Assembly (NCBI RefSeq): GCF_000719555.1
Contig: NZ_JOGX01000057.1
Location: 21,904 to 85,903, forward strand
Reading direction: 5' to 3'
From: Streptomyces sp. NRRL F-5727
GTDB lineage: Bacteria; Actinomycetota; Actinomycetes; Streptomycetales; Streptomycetaceae
DNA: 64,000 nt
Shown: positions 42,430-51,638 of the stretch, in pieces
Position numbering within the stretch: the first letter of the stretch is position 1
How the letters are laid out: each line of letters starts with the position of its first letter
Notes under the pieces: model-generated
What the model was told of the DNA's origin: nothing
The model's database searches: none
What the model saw: only the letters and a program-made list of their open reading frames with translations
Position numbers and translations under genes: made by a program

Positions 42430-43168
42430 GGGCGGTCGCGACCGTGCGGAAGCCGAGGCGGGCGTAGAGGCGCTCCACGTCCGCGTCCGAGGCCGTCAGG
42501 AATACCAGGCCGGCCCCGCGCGCCCGGGCGTCCGCGACCAGCGCGGCGGTCACCGCGAGGCCCAGACCCCGGCGCCGGGCCTCCGGGCGGGTGCCGACGC
42601 CGACGACCTCCGCCACCTCCCCGACGGGCTGCACCTGGCCGCCCGCCAGGGCCTCCCCGCTCGCCGCGTCGAAGCCGGCGGCGAGGACCGTCAGACCGGC
42701 GGCGATCCGGGCGGCGACCCGGGCCGCGTCACCGGGGCCCGGGGCCGCGCCGAAGGCCGCGTACGGGGCGGCGACGGCCGCCGGCAGCTCCGGATCGTCC
42801 GCGCCGAGGGTCCGCACGTACGCCCCCGCCGGCTCCGGTACGGCGAGCGGTTCGCCGTCCAGGACCATCAGCGGATGCGCGTGCACCACGAGCCCGCTCT
42901 CCTCCACGGCGGCCCGCAGCCCCGGCGTCGTCTCCGCCACCCACTCGAACGCCTCCGGCACCTCCAGCTCCCGCTGCCGGGCCCGCACCCGCTCCACGGC
43001 GGCCACCGGCACCGGCCCCTCGTGCCCGAGCGCGGGCCGCGCGTAGAAGGGCCAGCCGTCGGCGCCCTCGCGCACGAACAGGGTCAGCGGCCCGAAGTCC
43101 TCCCCGCGGGCGGAGGAACGGGGCACGGCGTCGTAGTACGTCTCGATTCGGTTCAGCACGCGCGCCAC
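42404..43168 (-). CDS. GNAT-family acetyltransferase with N-terminal extension
   Basis: 254 residues. Residues ~1-140 form a family-specific N-terminal domain (L-N-R-I-E-T-Y-Y-D-A-V-P-R); the GNAT acetyl-CoA loop G-V-G-T-R-P-E-A-R-R-R-G-L-G lies near residue 197 and L-Y-A-R-L-G-F near 236. GTG 43168 is preferred; a GTG further upstream at 43195 is possible. Substrate unknown. Confidence 0.82.
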   Translation of the reverse strand: MARVLNRIETYYDAVPRSSARGEDFGPLTLFVREGADGWPFYARPALGHEGPVPVAAVERVRARQRELEVPEAFEWVAETTPGLRAAVEESGLVVHAHPLMVLDGEPLAVPEPAGAYVRTLGADDPELPAAVAAPYAAFGAAPGPGDAARVAARIAAGLTVLAAGFDAASGEALAGGQVQPVGEVAEVVGVGTRPEARRRGLGLAVTAALVADARARGAGLVFLTASDADVERLYARLGFRTVATALIAEAPAA

Positions 43169-43269
43169 GGTAGGCCCGGCGGTCGAGACCGGCACCCGGA
43201 TTTCGTCCCGCGCCCACGACAGCCGTCCGGCCCCTCGGAATCCCGCGCCGCAGCCCCTACCGTGCCGTC

Positions 43270-44103
43270 ATGCGGATCTCGACCACGATCTTCCTGACCG
43301 ACGAGACCATCTCGCCCGTGCGGCTCGCCCGCGAGCTGGAGGCGCGCGGCTTCGCCGGGCTCTATCTGCCCGAGCACACCCACATCCCCGTCTCCCGGGA
43401 GACCGAGCACCCGGCGGGCGGCCGGGCCGCCCGCGAGTACGAGCGGACCCTGGACCCCTACGTCGCCCTCGCCCAGGCCGCCGCCGTCACCGAACGGCTC
43501 GCGCTCGGCACCGGCATCACCCTGCTCGCCCAGCACGACCCGATCGCCCTGGCCAAGCAGATCGCCACCCTCGACCACCTCTCCGGCGGCCGCTTCACCC
43601 TCGGCCTCGGCTACGGCTGGAACCGCGAGGAGGCCGCCGACCACAACGTCGCCTGGACCACCCGCCGTGACCTCGTGCACGACCGGCTGGCCCTGATGAG
43701 GGCCCTGTGGGCCCCCGAACCCACCGCTTACGAAGGCGAGTTCGGGTACTCCGTCCGGGCCTCGGAAGCCTGGCCCAAACCGGCCGGCAGCGCGCCCCGG
43801 ATCCTCCTCGGCGGAGCCGCGGGACCGAAGCTGTTCCGGGCGGTCGCGGAGCGGGCGGACGGCTGGATGCCGATCGGCGGCCGCGGCCTGACCGAGTCCC
43901 TCCCGGTGCTGCGCCGGGCCTGGGAGGAGGCGGGCCGCGACCCGAAGTCCCTCCAGGTCGTCCCGTACGCCGTCCTCCCCACCCCCGGCAAACTCGCCCA
44001 CTACGCCGACCTCGGCTGCGAGGAGACCGTCCTCCAGCTGCCCCCGGCGCCCGAGCCGGAGGTCCTGCGCGTCCTGGACGCGTACGCGGAGCACCTGGGG
44101 TGA
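43270..44103 (+). CDS. Luciferase-like F420-dependent oxidoreductase
   Basis: 277 residues of the LLM F420 subfamily: L-P-E-H-T-H-I-P near residue 36, [15 protein letters not shown] near 104, R-I-L-L-G-G-A-A-G near 177. Third such gene of this class in the window. It precedes fbiC by 65 bases on the same strand, so the enzyme and its cofactor synthase could share a transcript. No operator copy lies upstream. Confidence 0.85.
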   Translation: MRISTTIFLTDETISPVRLARELEARGFAGLYLPEHTHIPVSRETEHPAGGRAAREYERTLDPYVALAQAAAVTERLALGTGITLLAQHDPIALAKQIATLDHLSGGRFTLGLGYGWNREEAADHNVAWTTRRDLVHDRLALMRALWAPEPTAYEGEFGYSVRASEAWPKPAGSAPRILLGGAAGPKLFRAVAERADGWMPIGGRGLTESLPVLRRAWEEAGRDPKSLQVVPYAVLPTPGKLAHYADLGCEETVLQLPPAPEPEVLRVLDAYAEHLG

Positions 44104-44168
44104 CGGACGGGCGCCGAGGTGCGGGGACCCCGGCCCGGCGCCGGGGCTCCCGCTCGTATGCTCGGGGC

Positions 44169-46787
44169 ATGACGGACCACCAGACCGGCCCGGAGGCCGA
44201 CCAGCAGGGGGCTGCCCCCACCAGGAACTCGATGCGGCGGGCTCTGCGGCGGGCGCGGGACGGGGTCGCGCTCGACGTGGGCGAGGCGGCGGTGCTGCTG
44301 CGGGCGCGCGGCGAGGACCTGGACGAGCTGGTCGGGGTGGCGGGGCGGGTGCGGGACGCCGGGCTCGAGGCGGCCGGGCGGCCGGGGGTGATCACGTACT
44401 CGAAGAGCGTGTTCATACCCCTGACGCGGCTGTGCCGGGACAAGTGCCACTACTGCACCTTCGTCACCGTGCCGGGGAAGCTGCGGCGGGACGGGCACGG
44501 GATGTTCATGTCGCCGGACGAGATCCTCGACATCGCCCGGCGGGGTGCCGAACTCGGCTGCAAGGAAGCGCTCATCACGCTCGGCGACAAGCCGGAGGAG
44601 CGGTGGCCGGAGGCGCGGGAGTGGCTGGACGCGCACGGGTACGACGACACCCTGGCGTACGTGCGGGCGATGTCGGTGCGGATCCTGGAGGAGACCGGAC
44701 TGCTGCCGCACCTCAACCCGGGCGTGCTGTCGTGGACGGACTTCCAGCGGCTGAAGCCGGTCGCGCCGTCGATGGGCATGATGCTGGAGACCACCGCCAC
44801 CCGGCTGTGGTCCGAGCCCGGCGGTCCGCACCACGGCTCGCCCGACAAGGAACCGGCCGTGCGGCTGCGGGTCCTGGAGGACGCGGGGCGGTCGTCCGTG
44901 CCGTTCACCTCGGGGCTGCTCCTCGGGATCGGGGAGACGTACGAGGAGCGGGCCGAGTCGCTGTTCGCGCTGCGGCGCGTGGCGCGGGCGTACCACGGCG
45001 TCCAGGAGCTGATCATCCAGAACTTCCGGGCCAAGCCGGACACGGCGATGCGCTCGATGCCCGACGCCGAGCTGGACGACCTGGTCGCGGCGGTGGCCGT
45101 GGCCCGGCTGATCATGGGCCCCTCGGCGTGTCTCCAGGCGCCGCCGAACCTGGTGGACGCCGAGTACGGGCGGCTGATCGCGGCCGGCATCGACGACTGG
45201 GGCGGGGTCTCGCCGCTGACCATCGACCACGTCAACCCCGAGCGGCCCTGGCCGCGGATCGACGAGCTCGCCGCCCACTCCCGCGCCGCCGGTTTCGAGC
45301 TGCGGGAACGGCTCTGCGTCTACCCGGAGTTCGTCAAGCGCGGCGAGCCGTGGCTGGACCCGCGGATCGTGCCGCACGTGCGTGCCCTCGCCGACCCCGA
45401 GACCGGCCTCGCCGACCCGGACGCGGTCGTGCGCGGCCTGCCGTGGCAGGAGCCGGACGAGACCTTCACCGCCGCGGGAGCCGGCACCGGCCGCACCGAC
45501 CTGCACGCCACCATCGACACCGAGGGCCGCACCGGGGACCGGCGCGACGACTTCGACGAGGTGTACGGCGACTGGGAGGCGCTGCGGGAGGCCGCCGCGC
45601 CCGGCATGCTGCCCGAGCGGATCGACGCCGACGTGCGCGAGGCGCTGGCCGTCGCCGCCGACGACCCGACGCGGCTCACCGACCCGCAGGCCCTCGCGCT
45701 GCTGCACGCCGACGGCCCGGCCCTCGACGCGCTGTGCGCGGTCGCCGACGACGTCCGGAAGTCGGTCTCCGGCGACGAGGTGACGTACATCGTCACCCGG
45801 AACATCAACTTCACCAACGTCTGCTACACCGGCTGCCGCTTCTGCGCCTTCGCCCAGCGCCGCACCGACGCCGACGCGTACACCCTCTCCCTCGGCCAGG
45901 TCGCCGACCGCGCCCAGCAGGCGTGGGACGTCGGCGCGGTCGAGGTCTGCATGCAGGGCGGCATCCACCCCGACCTGCCCGGCACCGCGTACTTCGACAT
46001 CGCCCGGGCCGTCAAGGAGCGGGTCCCCGGCATGCACGTGCACGCCTTCTCGCCCATGGAGGTCGTCAACGGCGCCACCCGCACCGGCCTGTCCATCCGC
46101 GAGTGGCTGACGGCGGCGAAGGAGGCCGGGCTCGACTCGATCCCCGGCACCGCCGCGGAGATCCTCGACGACGAGGTCCGCTGGGTGCTGACCAAGGGCA
46201 AGCTGCCCACCGCCACCTGGATCGAGGTGATCACGACCGCGCACGAGCTGGGCATCCGGTCGTCCTCGACGATGATGTACGGGCACGTCGACCAGCCCCG
46301 CCACTGGCTCGGCCACCTCCGCACCCTCGCCGGGATCCAGCAGCGGACCGGCGGCTTCACGGAGTTCGTGACCCTCCCCTTCATCCACACCAACGCGCCC
46401 GTCTACCTCGCCGGCATCGCCCGCCCCGGCCCGACGGTCCGCGACAACCGCGCCGTGACCGCCATGGCCCGGCTCCTGCTCCACCCCCACATCCCCAACA
46501 TCCAGACGAGCTGGGTGAAGCTGGGCGCGGAGGGCGCGGCGGAGATGCTGCGGTCGGGCGCCAACGACCTCGGCGGCACGCTGATGGAGGAGACCATCTC
46601 GCGGATGGCGGGGTCGAGTTACGGCTCGTACCGCTCCATCCGCGACCTGGAGGCGATCGCCGAGGCGGCCGGACGCCCGTCCCGGCCGCGCACCACCCTC
46701 TACGGCGAGGTCCCCGCCGAACGCCGGGCGGCCGCCCGCGCCTCCGACGGGCACCTGCCGGAGCTGCTGCCGGTGGTGGAGGGCTGA
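44169..46787 (+). CDS. fbiC: Bifunctional FO synthase FbiC (CofG/CofH)
   Basis: 872 residues with two radical SAM halves. The first cluster motif C-R-D-K-C-H-Y-C gives Cys 89, 93 and 96 (CofG part); the second C-Y-T-G-C-R-F-C gives Cys 552, 556 and 559 (CofH part). Together they make the deazaflavin chromophore FO of coenzyme F420 from tyrosine and diaminouracil. Fused CofGH is the actinobacterial form. ATG 44169 is the first start before the first conserved block. Several F420-type enzymes in this window depend on the product. Confidence 0.94.
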   Translation: MTDHQTGPEADQQGAAPTRNSMRRALRRARDGVALDVGEAAVLLRARGEDLDELVGVAGRVRDAGLEAAGRPGVITYSKSVFIPLTRLCRDKCHYCTFVTVPGKLRRDGHGMFMSPDEILDIARRGAELGCKEALITLGDKPEERWPEAREWLDAHGYDDTLAYVRAMSVRILEETGLLPHLNPGVLSWTDFQRLKPVAPSMGMMLETTATRLWSEPGGPHHGSPDKEPAVRLRVLEDAGRSSVPFTSGLLLGIGETYEERAESLFALRRVARAYHGVQELIIQNFRAKPDTAMRSMPDAELDDLVAAVAVARLIMGPSACLQAPPNLVDAEYGRLIAAGIDDWGGVSPLTIDHVNPERPWPRIDELAAHSRAAGFELRERLCVYPEFVKRGEPWLDPRIVPHVRALADPETGLADPDAVVRGLPWQEPDETFTAAGAGTGRTDLHATIDTEGRTGDRRDDFDEVYGDWEALREAAAPGMLPERIDADVREALAVAADDPTRLTDPQALALLHADGPALDALCAVADDVRKSVSGDEVTYIVTRNINFTNVCYTGCRFCAFAQRRTDADAYTLSLGQVADRAQQAWDVGAVEVCMQGGIHPDLPGTAYFDIARAVKERVPGMHVHAFSPMEVVNGATRTGLSIREWLTAAKEAGLDSIPGTAAEILDDEVRWVLTKGKLPTATWIEVITTAHELGIRSSSTMMYGHVDQPRHWLGHLRTLAGIQQRTGGFTEFVTLPFIHTNAPVYLAGIARPGPTVRDNRAVTAMARLLLHPHIPNIQTSWVKLGAEGAAEMLRSGANDLGGTLMEETISRMAGSSYGSYRSIRDLEAIAEAAGRPSRPRTTLYGEVPAERRAAARASDGHLPELLPVVEG

Positions 46788-46800
46788 GCTTCGGGCGCGC

Positions 46801-46818
46801 CGTGAAGCTCGGGTGAAC
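46801..46818 (-). promoter_or_regulatory. Candidate PHO box
   Basis: On the minus strand GTTCACC-CGAG-CTTCACG, two 7-base units 11 bp apart, matching the PhoP-box pattern. It lies 14 bases behind fbiC and 130 bases before the ADP-ribosylglycohydrolase gene. Confidence 0.45.
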
Positions 46819-46947
46819 TGTGGTCAAAAGCGGCCTGAAGGGCGTCCGATCACATAAGTCTCCGCACCCCGAACGGACACACCCGGTCGATTAGAGTGCT
46901 GCGGAGACCGGTGAGAGAGCGGGACCTCGGACGGGGGAGGGCACGTC

Positions 46948-48042
46948 GTGACCACCACTGCCGCGGCCGTGTGGGGCCGCACCGAACAGCAGGACTTCCG
47001 CTCGCGCGTCCGCGGCTGTCTGCTCGGCGCGGCCGTCGGCGACGCGTTCGGCGCGGGCGCGCACGACCGGACGCTTCAGGAGCTCCGTGCGGCGCACGGC
47101 GACGCGGGCCTCACCGAACCCCCGGACGGCACCCTGCCCGTCACCGCCGCCACCCAGATGAGCCTCTTCACCGTCGACGGCCTCATCCGCGCCCACGTCC
47201 ACCGCGACAGCGGCGTCTGGCACCCGCCCACCGACGTCCACCGCGCCCAGCTGCGCTGGGCCGCCACCCAGCGCGACTGGGGCCCCGACGAACGGCGCCG
47301 CGACAACGGCTGGCTCGGCCGCCAGGAGTGGCTCTACGCCCGCCGCCGGCCGCCCCGCGCCTGCCTCACCGGCCTCGGCGACGACCGGCTCGGCACCCTC
47401 GACCAGCCCAAGAACCCCGACGCCGGCGACTCCGGCGCGCTCGCCCGCTCCGCCCCCTTCGGCCTCCTCGTCGGCTGGGAGCCGCAGCTCGTCTGCCAGC
47501 TGGCCGTCGAGTGCGCCGCCCAGACGCACGGCGCGCCCGCCGCCACGCTGGCCGCCGGCGCGCTCGCCGTGACCGTCCACGGGGTGGCCCGCGGCGCCTC
47601 CGTCGAGGCCGCCGCCGGAACGGCCCTGGGCCTGCTGGCCGCCCGCCCCGGCCACGAACCGGTCACCGAGGCCCTGACCCGCGCCCTCGGAGCCGTACGC
47701 GAGGGCGTCCCCGACGCGGACCGGGTCACCGCCCTCGGGGCGGGCGAGGACACCGCGGAGGGACAGCTGGCGGCGGCCGTCTACTGCGCCCTCGTCGGCG
47801 AGGACGTCCGCCACGGACTCCGCCTCGCCGCCAACCACGACGGCCCCTCCGCCGTGACCGCCGCGGTCACCGGCGCGCTCCTCGGCGCCCAGCACGGCGA
47901 GACGTCCCTCCCGCCGGCCTGGCTGGCGGCCCTCGAAGGCCGCGGCACGGTCCTGGAACTGGCCGACGACCTGGCCATGGAGCTCACCCAGGCGGCCACC
48001 CTCCACACCCCCACCTGGCACACCCGCTACCCGACGGGGTGA
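46948..48042 (+). CDS. ADP-ribosylglycohydrolase family protein
   Basis: 364 residues. The start R-G-C-L-L-G-A-A-V-G-D-A-F-G-A-G and the later D-S-G-A-L-A-R-S-A-P-F-G are family marks. Family enzymes remove ADP-ribose from proteins or small molecules using two metal ions held by acidic residues; the usual T-D-D-T motif is not obvious here (T-A-A-T-Q-M near residue 68), so activity may be altered. GTG 46948 with GGGGGAGG. A PHO-like box lies upstream. Confidence 0.78.
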   Translation: MTTTAAAVWGRTEQQDFRSRVRGCLLGAAVGDAFGAGAHDRTLQELRAAHGDAGLTEPPDGTLPVTAATQMSLFTVDGLIRAHVHRDSGVWHPPTDVHRAQLRWAATQRDWGPDERRRDNGWLGRQEWLYARRRPPRACLTGLGDDRLGTLDQPKNPDAGDSGALARSAPFGLLVGWEPQLVCQLAVECAAQTHGAPAATLAAGALAVTVHGVARGASVEAAAGTALGLLAARPGHEPVTEALTRALGAVREGVPDADRVTALGAGEDTAEGQLAAAVYCALVGEDVRHGLRLAANHDGPSAVTAAVTGALLGAQHGETSLPPAWLAALEGRGTVLELADDLAMELTQAATLHTPTWHTRYPTG

Positions 48043-48051
48043 CCGCGCGGG

Positions 48052-48837
48052 TCACCGCATCACCTCCCCCGCGTTCACCAGCAGCGACTGCCCCGTGATC
48101 GCCCGCGCCCGCGCCGAGGCGAGGAAGGCGACCGCGTCGGCCACGTCCGCGTCCGTGGCGAGGTCCGGGAGGGCGGTCCGGGAGGTGAGGCGGGCCAGGA
48201 CCGCCGCTTCCGCCACGCCCTCCGTCCGGGCCGTGAAGCGGACGAACGCCTCCACCGGCGGGCCCCACATCCAGCCCGGCAGCACCGTGTTGACCCGGAT
48301 CCGGTCGGGGCCCAGCTCCCGCGCCAGCGAGTACATCGCCGAGGTCAGCGCGCCCTTGGACGCGGCGTACGCGGCCTGCTGCACCTGGGTGGGCGCGGCG
48401 ACGGCCGACTGGGTGCCGATGAGGACGACCGAGCCGCCCCCGCCCGCCCGCAGCGCCGGCAGGCACGCCCGGGTCATCCGCAGCGTGCCGAGCAGGTTGA
48501 CGTCGAGGACGCGCTGCCAGGTGGCGAAGTCGGCGTCGGCGAGGCCGCCGAAGTACGAGTCCCAGGCGGCGACGTGGACGACCGCGTCGATCCCGCCGAA
48601 GCGTTCGACGGCGAGCGCGGCCAGCGCCTCGCACTGCCGCTCGTCGGTGATGTCGGTGGCGCGGTGCGCGGTGCGCCCGCCCGCCGGGTCGATCGCGGCG
48701 GCCGACGTGGCGAGGTTGGCCTCGGTGCGGGCGCCGAGGACCGCGTTGCCCCCGTCGCGCACCACCGCCTCCGCGACCCGGTGGCCGAGTCCGGTCCCGA
48801 CGCCCGACACGACGACCGTCTTGCCCTGGAGCAGCAT
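48052..48837 (-). CDS. Short-chain dehydrogenase/reductase
   Basis: 261 residues. Cofactor loop S-G-V-G-T-G-L-G-H near residue 12; catalytic Tyr/Lys in Y-A-A-S-K near 158; S-x-x-x pattern G-T-Q-S-A-V-A-A-P-T near 143. It probably oxidises a hydroxy-acyl-CoA or ring alcohol. ATG 48837. It is divergent from the gene at 48924 across operator copy H. Confidence 0.86.
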   Translation of the reverse strand: MLLQGKTVVVSGVGTGLGHRVAEAVVRDGGNAVLGARTEANLATSAAAIDPAGGRTAHRATDITDERQCEALAALAVERFGGIDAVVHVAAWDSYFGGLADADFATWQRVLDVNLLGTLRMTRACLPALRAGGGGSVVLIGTQSAVAAPTQVQQAAYAASKGALTSAMYSLARELGPDRIRVNTVLPGWMWGPPVEAFVRFTARTEGVAEAAVLARLTSRTALPDLATDADVADAVAFLASARARAITGQSLLVNAGEVMR

Positions 48838-48866
48838 CCGGGTGCCTCCCGCCTCTGGTCACTGAT

Positions 48867-48881
48867 CTGACGGTCCGTCAG
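48867..48881. promoter_or_regulatory. CTGACG-n3-CGTCAG operator copy H
   Basis: CTGACGGTCCGTCAG, both arms perfect; 29 bases from the SDR start (left) and 42 from the unknown gene start (right). Confidence 0.82.
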
Positions 48882-48923
48882 AGTAGGTGGCCCGAGCCGC
48901 ACTGGGAAGGGAGACGACGGAGG

Positions 48924-49748
48924 ATGAGCGACGCCGAGACGTACGGGGAGCTGGCCGCCCACGGGCCGTACGGGGTCCGCCCCGGCCACGCCCTGATCAC
49001 CATGGTGGAGCCGCACCCGGGCCACGAGTACGCGTACAACCGCTGGTACGAGGACGACCACTACTACGCCGGCGCGATGGCGATGCCCTGGATGTTCGCG
49101 GGCCGCCGCTGGGTCGCCACCCGCGACCTCCAGGAGCTGCGGACGCCCGAGAAGTCCGCCGTCGCGCAGCCCGTCACCGCCGGCTGCTACCTCTCCACGT
49201 ACTGGATCACCGACGGCCGCTACGACGCGCACATGAAGTGGACCGTCGCCATCAACAAGCGCCTCAACCGCGACGCCCGCGTCTACCACGACCGCACCCA
49301 CGTCTTCACGTCCTTCCAGGACCACGAGACGACGGTGTACCGGGACGGCGCGGCCGGTCCGCGCGACTTCCACGCCCTCGACCACCCCTACGCGGGCCTG
49401 GTCCTCCAGGTCGTGGACTGCGCCGGCCCGGCGGAGCGCGCCGCGCTCCTGGAGCGGCTGGCCGCCCGCGAACTCCCGCGCCGGCTGGCCGGTTCACCGG
49501 CGGCGATGGTGACCGTCTTCCGCCCGACGCCGCTGCCCGGCGACCGCATGACGTACGTGAAGCAGGTGGAGGGCGTCGACACCCGGCTCACCCTGCTCTG
49601 GTTCCTGGAGCGGGACCCGCGCGACTGCTGGGCGGAGCACTTCGCGGACCTCGACGGTCTCGGGGGAGGGGAGGGGCGGGTCGAACTGGTGGCGCCGTTC
49701 GTCCCGACCGTACCGGGGACGGACCGGTACGTGGACCAGCTGAGGTGA
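48924..49748 (+). CDS. Unknown protein in the predicted regulon
   Basis: 274 residues, not recognised with confidence. The middle has many aromatic and His residues: N-R-W-Y-E-D-D-H-Y-Y-A-G-A near residue 40, T-Y-W-I-T-D-G-R-Y near 92 and H-D-R-T-H-V-F-T near 120. N-x-W-Y-x-x-x-H resembles the start of EthD-like dimeric alpha-beta barrels, which suggests two such barrels in tandem. ATG after GGAAGGGAGACGACGGAGG. Function unknown, but the operator implies a role in the same catabolism as the SDR. Confidence 0.75.
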   Translation: MSDAETYGELAAHGPYGVRPGHALITMVEPHPGHEYAYNRWYEDDHYYAGAMAMPWMFAGRRWVATRDLQELRTPEKSAVAQPVTAGCYLSTYWITDGRYDAHMKWTVAINKRLNRDARVYHDRTHVFTSFQDHETTVYRDGAAGPRDFHALDHPYAGLVLQVVDCAGPAERAALLERLAARELPRRLAGSPAAMVTVFRPTPLPGDRMTYVKQVEGVDTRLTLLWFLERDPRDCWAEHFADLDGLGGGEGRVELVAPFVPTVPGTDRYVDQLR

Positions 49749-49770
49749 CGGAGCCCGGCCGGGCCCGGGG

Positions 49771-49914
49771 CTCGGTCCGGGTCGGCGTCTCGGTCCGGGT
49801 TGGGGTCTCGGTCCGGGTTGGGGTCTCGGTCCGGGCCTGGGTCCCGGTCCGGGGCCTGGGTCCCGGTCCGGGGTCGGGTCCCGGTCCGGGTTCGGGTCCC
49901 GGTCCGGGTTCGGA
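49771..49914. repeat. 18-bp tandem repeat, about eight copies
   Basis: Units of about 18 bases starting (C/T)CGGTCCGGG, alternately ending TTGGGGT, CCTGGGT and TTCGGGT, start right after the gene at 48924. All within the 252-base gap before the DUF397 gene; no coding potential in frame. A variable-number locus. Confidence 0.9.
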
Positions 49915-50000
49915 CCCGGACATGAGAGAGCCCTCTCGGCCAGGACGGCGGACCGGACGAGAGGGCGGCTCCACTGATGGTGCCTGCGGTGCGGCGAGGC

Positions 50001-50201
50001 TCAGAGGGCCCCGTCGCTCACCTGGCCGACGAAGGCGTTCCACGAGCCCGGTCCGAAAGAGAGCGACGGACCCTCGGGCGCCTTGGAGTCGCGGACGGCG
50101 ATGGCGGCGACGACCGGGGACTTCACCTCGACGCAGGCGCCGTTGCCGCCCGAGTAGGAGGACTTGGTCCAGTTGTCGGTGGCACCCTGGATGATGGCCA
50201 T
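50001..50201 (-). CDS. DUF397 protein
   Basis: 66 residues with the DUF397 signature W-T-K-S-S-Y-S-G-G-N-G-A-C-V-E-V and V-A-V-R-D-S-K, ending W-x-x-F-V. Such proteins are partners of DUF5753 helix-turn-helix proteins; the pair is proposed to act as a toxin-antitoxin-like or developmental switch in Streptomyces. ATG 50201 with GGAGC upstream. The partner gene lies 303 bases away on the same strand. Confidence 0.9.
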   Translation of the reverse strand: MAIIQGATDNWTKSSYSGGNGACVEVKSPVVAAIAVRDSKAPEGPSLSFGPGSWNAFVGQVSDGAL

Positions 50202-50504
50202 GATGTGCTCAGCTCCGGTTCTGCCCGAGGGGCGTGAGAGTCGGTGCCGGCGTGATCTCCACCGGCCTGATCGACGCTACTCGCCGGTCCCGAGCGGCGG
50301 GACCGGCGTTCACACGACCGGGTGACATATGCCAACTGAGCTTCCTGTGGGCCGAGTCGGTGGTGTACCGTTTCCGCCCCCAGTGGTTCAGACCTGTCGG
50401 GGCGCGCCCTCCCTGCCGGACCTGTCCGCACCTGCCTGACCTGCCCGGACCGTCCCGGACCGTCCCGACTGCCCGCGGCGGCCGCGGGCCGCCGCGCCGG
50501 GCCG
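50202..50504. other. Intergenic region between the DUF5753 and DUF397 genes
   Basis: No gene seen. It contains the DUF5753 terminator (50475-50495), a run of short repeats of GACCTGTCC/GACCGTCCC type (about 50405-50470), and AT-richer sequence before DUF397 that may be its promoter. Confidence 0.6.
50475..50495 (-). terminator. GC stem after the DUF5753 gene
   Basis: Perfect 8-bp stem GCGGCGGC / GCCGCCGC with a 5-base loop, 10 bases beyond the stop. Confidence 0.6.
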
Positions 50505-51365
50505 TCAGCCCTGGGCGTACCCCTTCGCGATGTCGGCCACGAACTCCCGCGTCTGCTCCACGCCCAGCGCCTGCGCCCGCAGGTGCTCGTACATGAAGCT
50601 GTACTTCGACACGTCCGGCCCCTTCTCCAGGTACAGGTCGCTCGTCACCCCCTCGATGTAGACGACGCTGGAGTCGGAGGCGTCCGGGAACTCCAGGATC
50701 GAGTACTGGCCGCTGATGCCCGGGTGCGCGCCCGTGTCGAAGGGCAGCACCTGCACCGTCACGTGCGGCAGGTGCGACTGCTCGACGAGGTGCTCCAGCT
50801 GCTCGACCATCACCTGCCGGTTGCCGACGACCCGGCGCAGCGCGGCCTCGTCGATGACCGCCCACAGGCGCAGCGGACGCTCCTCGTCGCGGATCCGGTC
50901 CTGTCGGCGGGTGCGGACGGTGGCCCGCTTCTCGATGTCCGCCGGCGTCGACTCGGGGAGCGCGCCGGAGATGACGGCGGTGGCGTACGCGCGGGTCTGG
51001 AGCAGGCCGGGGATGATCTGCGGCTCGTAGACGCGCAGGCTCTGCGCGTCCGTCTCCAGGCCGATGTAGACGCTGTACGGGATGTCGCCGAAGGCGTGCC
51101 ACCAGCCCTGCTGCCGGGAGTCCTTGGCCATCTGCATGAGGGAGTTGACCATGGCCTCGTCCTCGACCTCGTACACCCCGCACAGGTCGCGCACGTCGCG
51201 CTGGCTGATGGAGCGGCGGCCGTTCTCGAGGCGGCTGATCTTGGACTGGGAGACGAGGAGGCGCTCGGCGACCTGCTCGGCCGTCATGCCCTTGCCCTCG
51301 CGGAGCTTGCGCAGCTCCTGGCCCAATCGGCGTCGCCTGACGGTGGGGTTGACACTGGACGCCAC
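50505..51365 (-). CDS. Helix-turn-helix protein with DUF5753 (Scr1-type)
   Basis: 286 residues. The N-terminal XRE helix-turn-helix is M-T-A-E-Q-V-A-E-R-L-L-V-S-Q-S-K-I-S-R-L-E-N-G near residues 30-52. The DUF5753 domain follows (~90-280), with Y-E-P-Q-I-I-P-G-L-L-Q-T and F-x-x-x-x-H-P-G-I-S-G-Q-Y. GTG 51365 has GGAGGTG 8 bases upstream. These proteins pair with DUF397 partners. A palindrome at 51421-51433 lies between its -35 and -10, suggesting self-repression. Confidence 0.9.
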   Translation of the reverse strand: MASSVNPTVRRRRLGQELRKLREGKGMTAEQVAERLLVSQSKISRLENGRRSISQRDVRDLCGVYEVEDEAMVNSLMQMAKDSRQQGWWHAFGDIPYSVYIGLETDAQSLRVYEPQIIPGLLQTRAYATAVISGALPESTPADIEKRATVRTRRQDRIRDEERPLRLWAVIDEAALRRVVGNRQVMVEQLEHLVEQSHLPHVTVQVLPFDTGAHPGISGQYSILEFPDASDSSVVYIEGVTSDLYLEKGPDVSKYSFMYEHLRAQALGVEQTREFVADIAKGYAQG

Positions 51366-51409
51366 GGGAACTGCACCTCCGGCTGCTGTCTGCGATGCGT
51401 AGCTGTGAG

Positions 51410-51437
51410 TATCTACTGCTTGGCAGACTGCCACCAA
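51410..51437 (-). promoter_or_regulatory. Promoter with internal palindrome for the DUF5753 gene
   Basis: On the minus strand TTGGTG (complement of 51432-51437) and TAGATA (complement of 51410-51415) are 16 bases apart. The 13-bp palindrome TGGCAG-A-CTGCCA (51421-51433) lies inside, mostly in the spacer. Confidence 0.6.
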
Positions 51438-51499
51438 AGGTGTGGCGTGCGCTGGGAAAACGCGACAACGACCGTGCGGGTGCTCGGATTCGACGCGGA

Positions 51500-51529
51500 T
51501 GTGCGGGACGCCCGAGGGCGTCCCGCACA
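51500..51529 (-). terminator. Strong hairpin behind the GPP34 gene
   Basis: Perfect 13-bp stem (51500-51512 with 51517-51529) and a CGAG loop, 110 bases beyond the stop of the gene at 51639. It isolates that gene from the DUF5753 promoter. Confidence 0.75.
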
Positions 51530-51638
51530 CCTCTGTGCGGCTCCCGGAGGGTACGTGTGCGTGGTGCGTGTACGCCGCGCGGTGCGGGGGCGTACGGGTG
51601 TCGCGGGTGTTGCGGGTGCGTACGGTGGTGCGCCCGCC

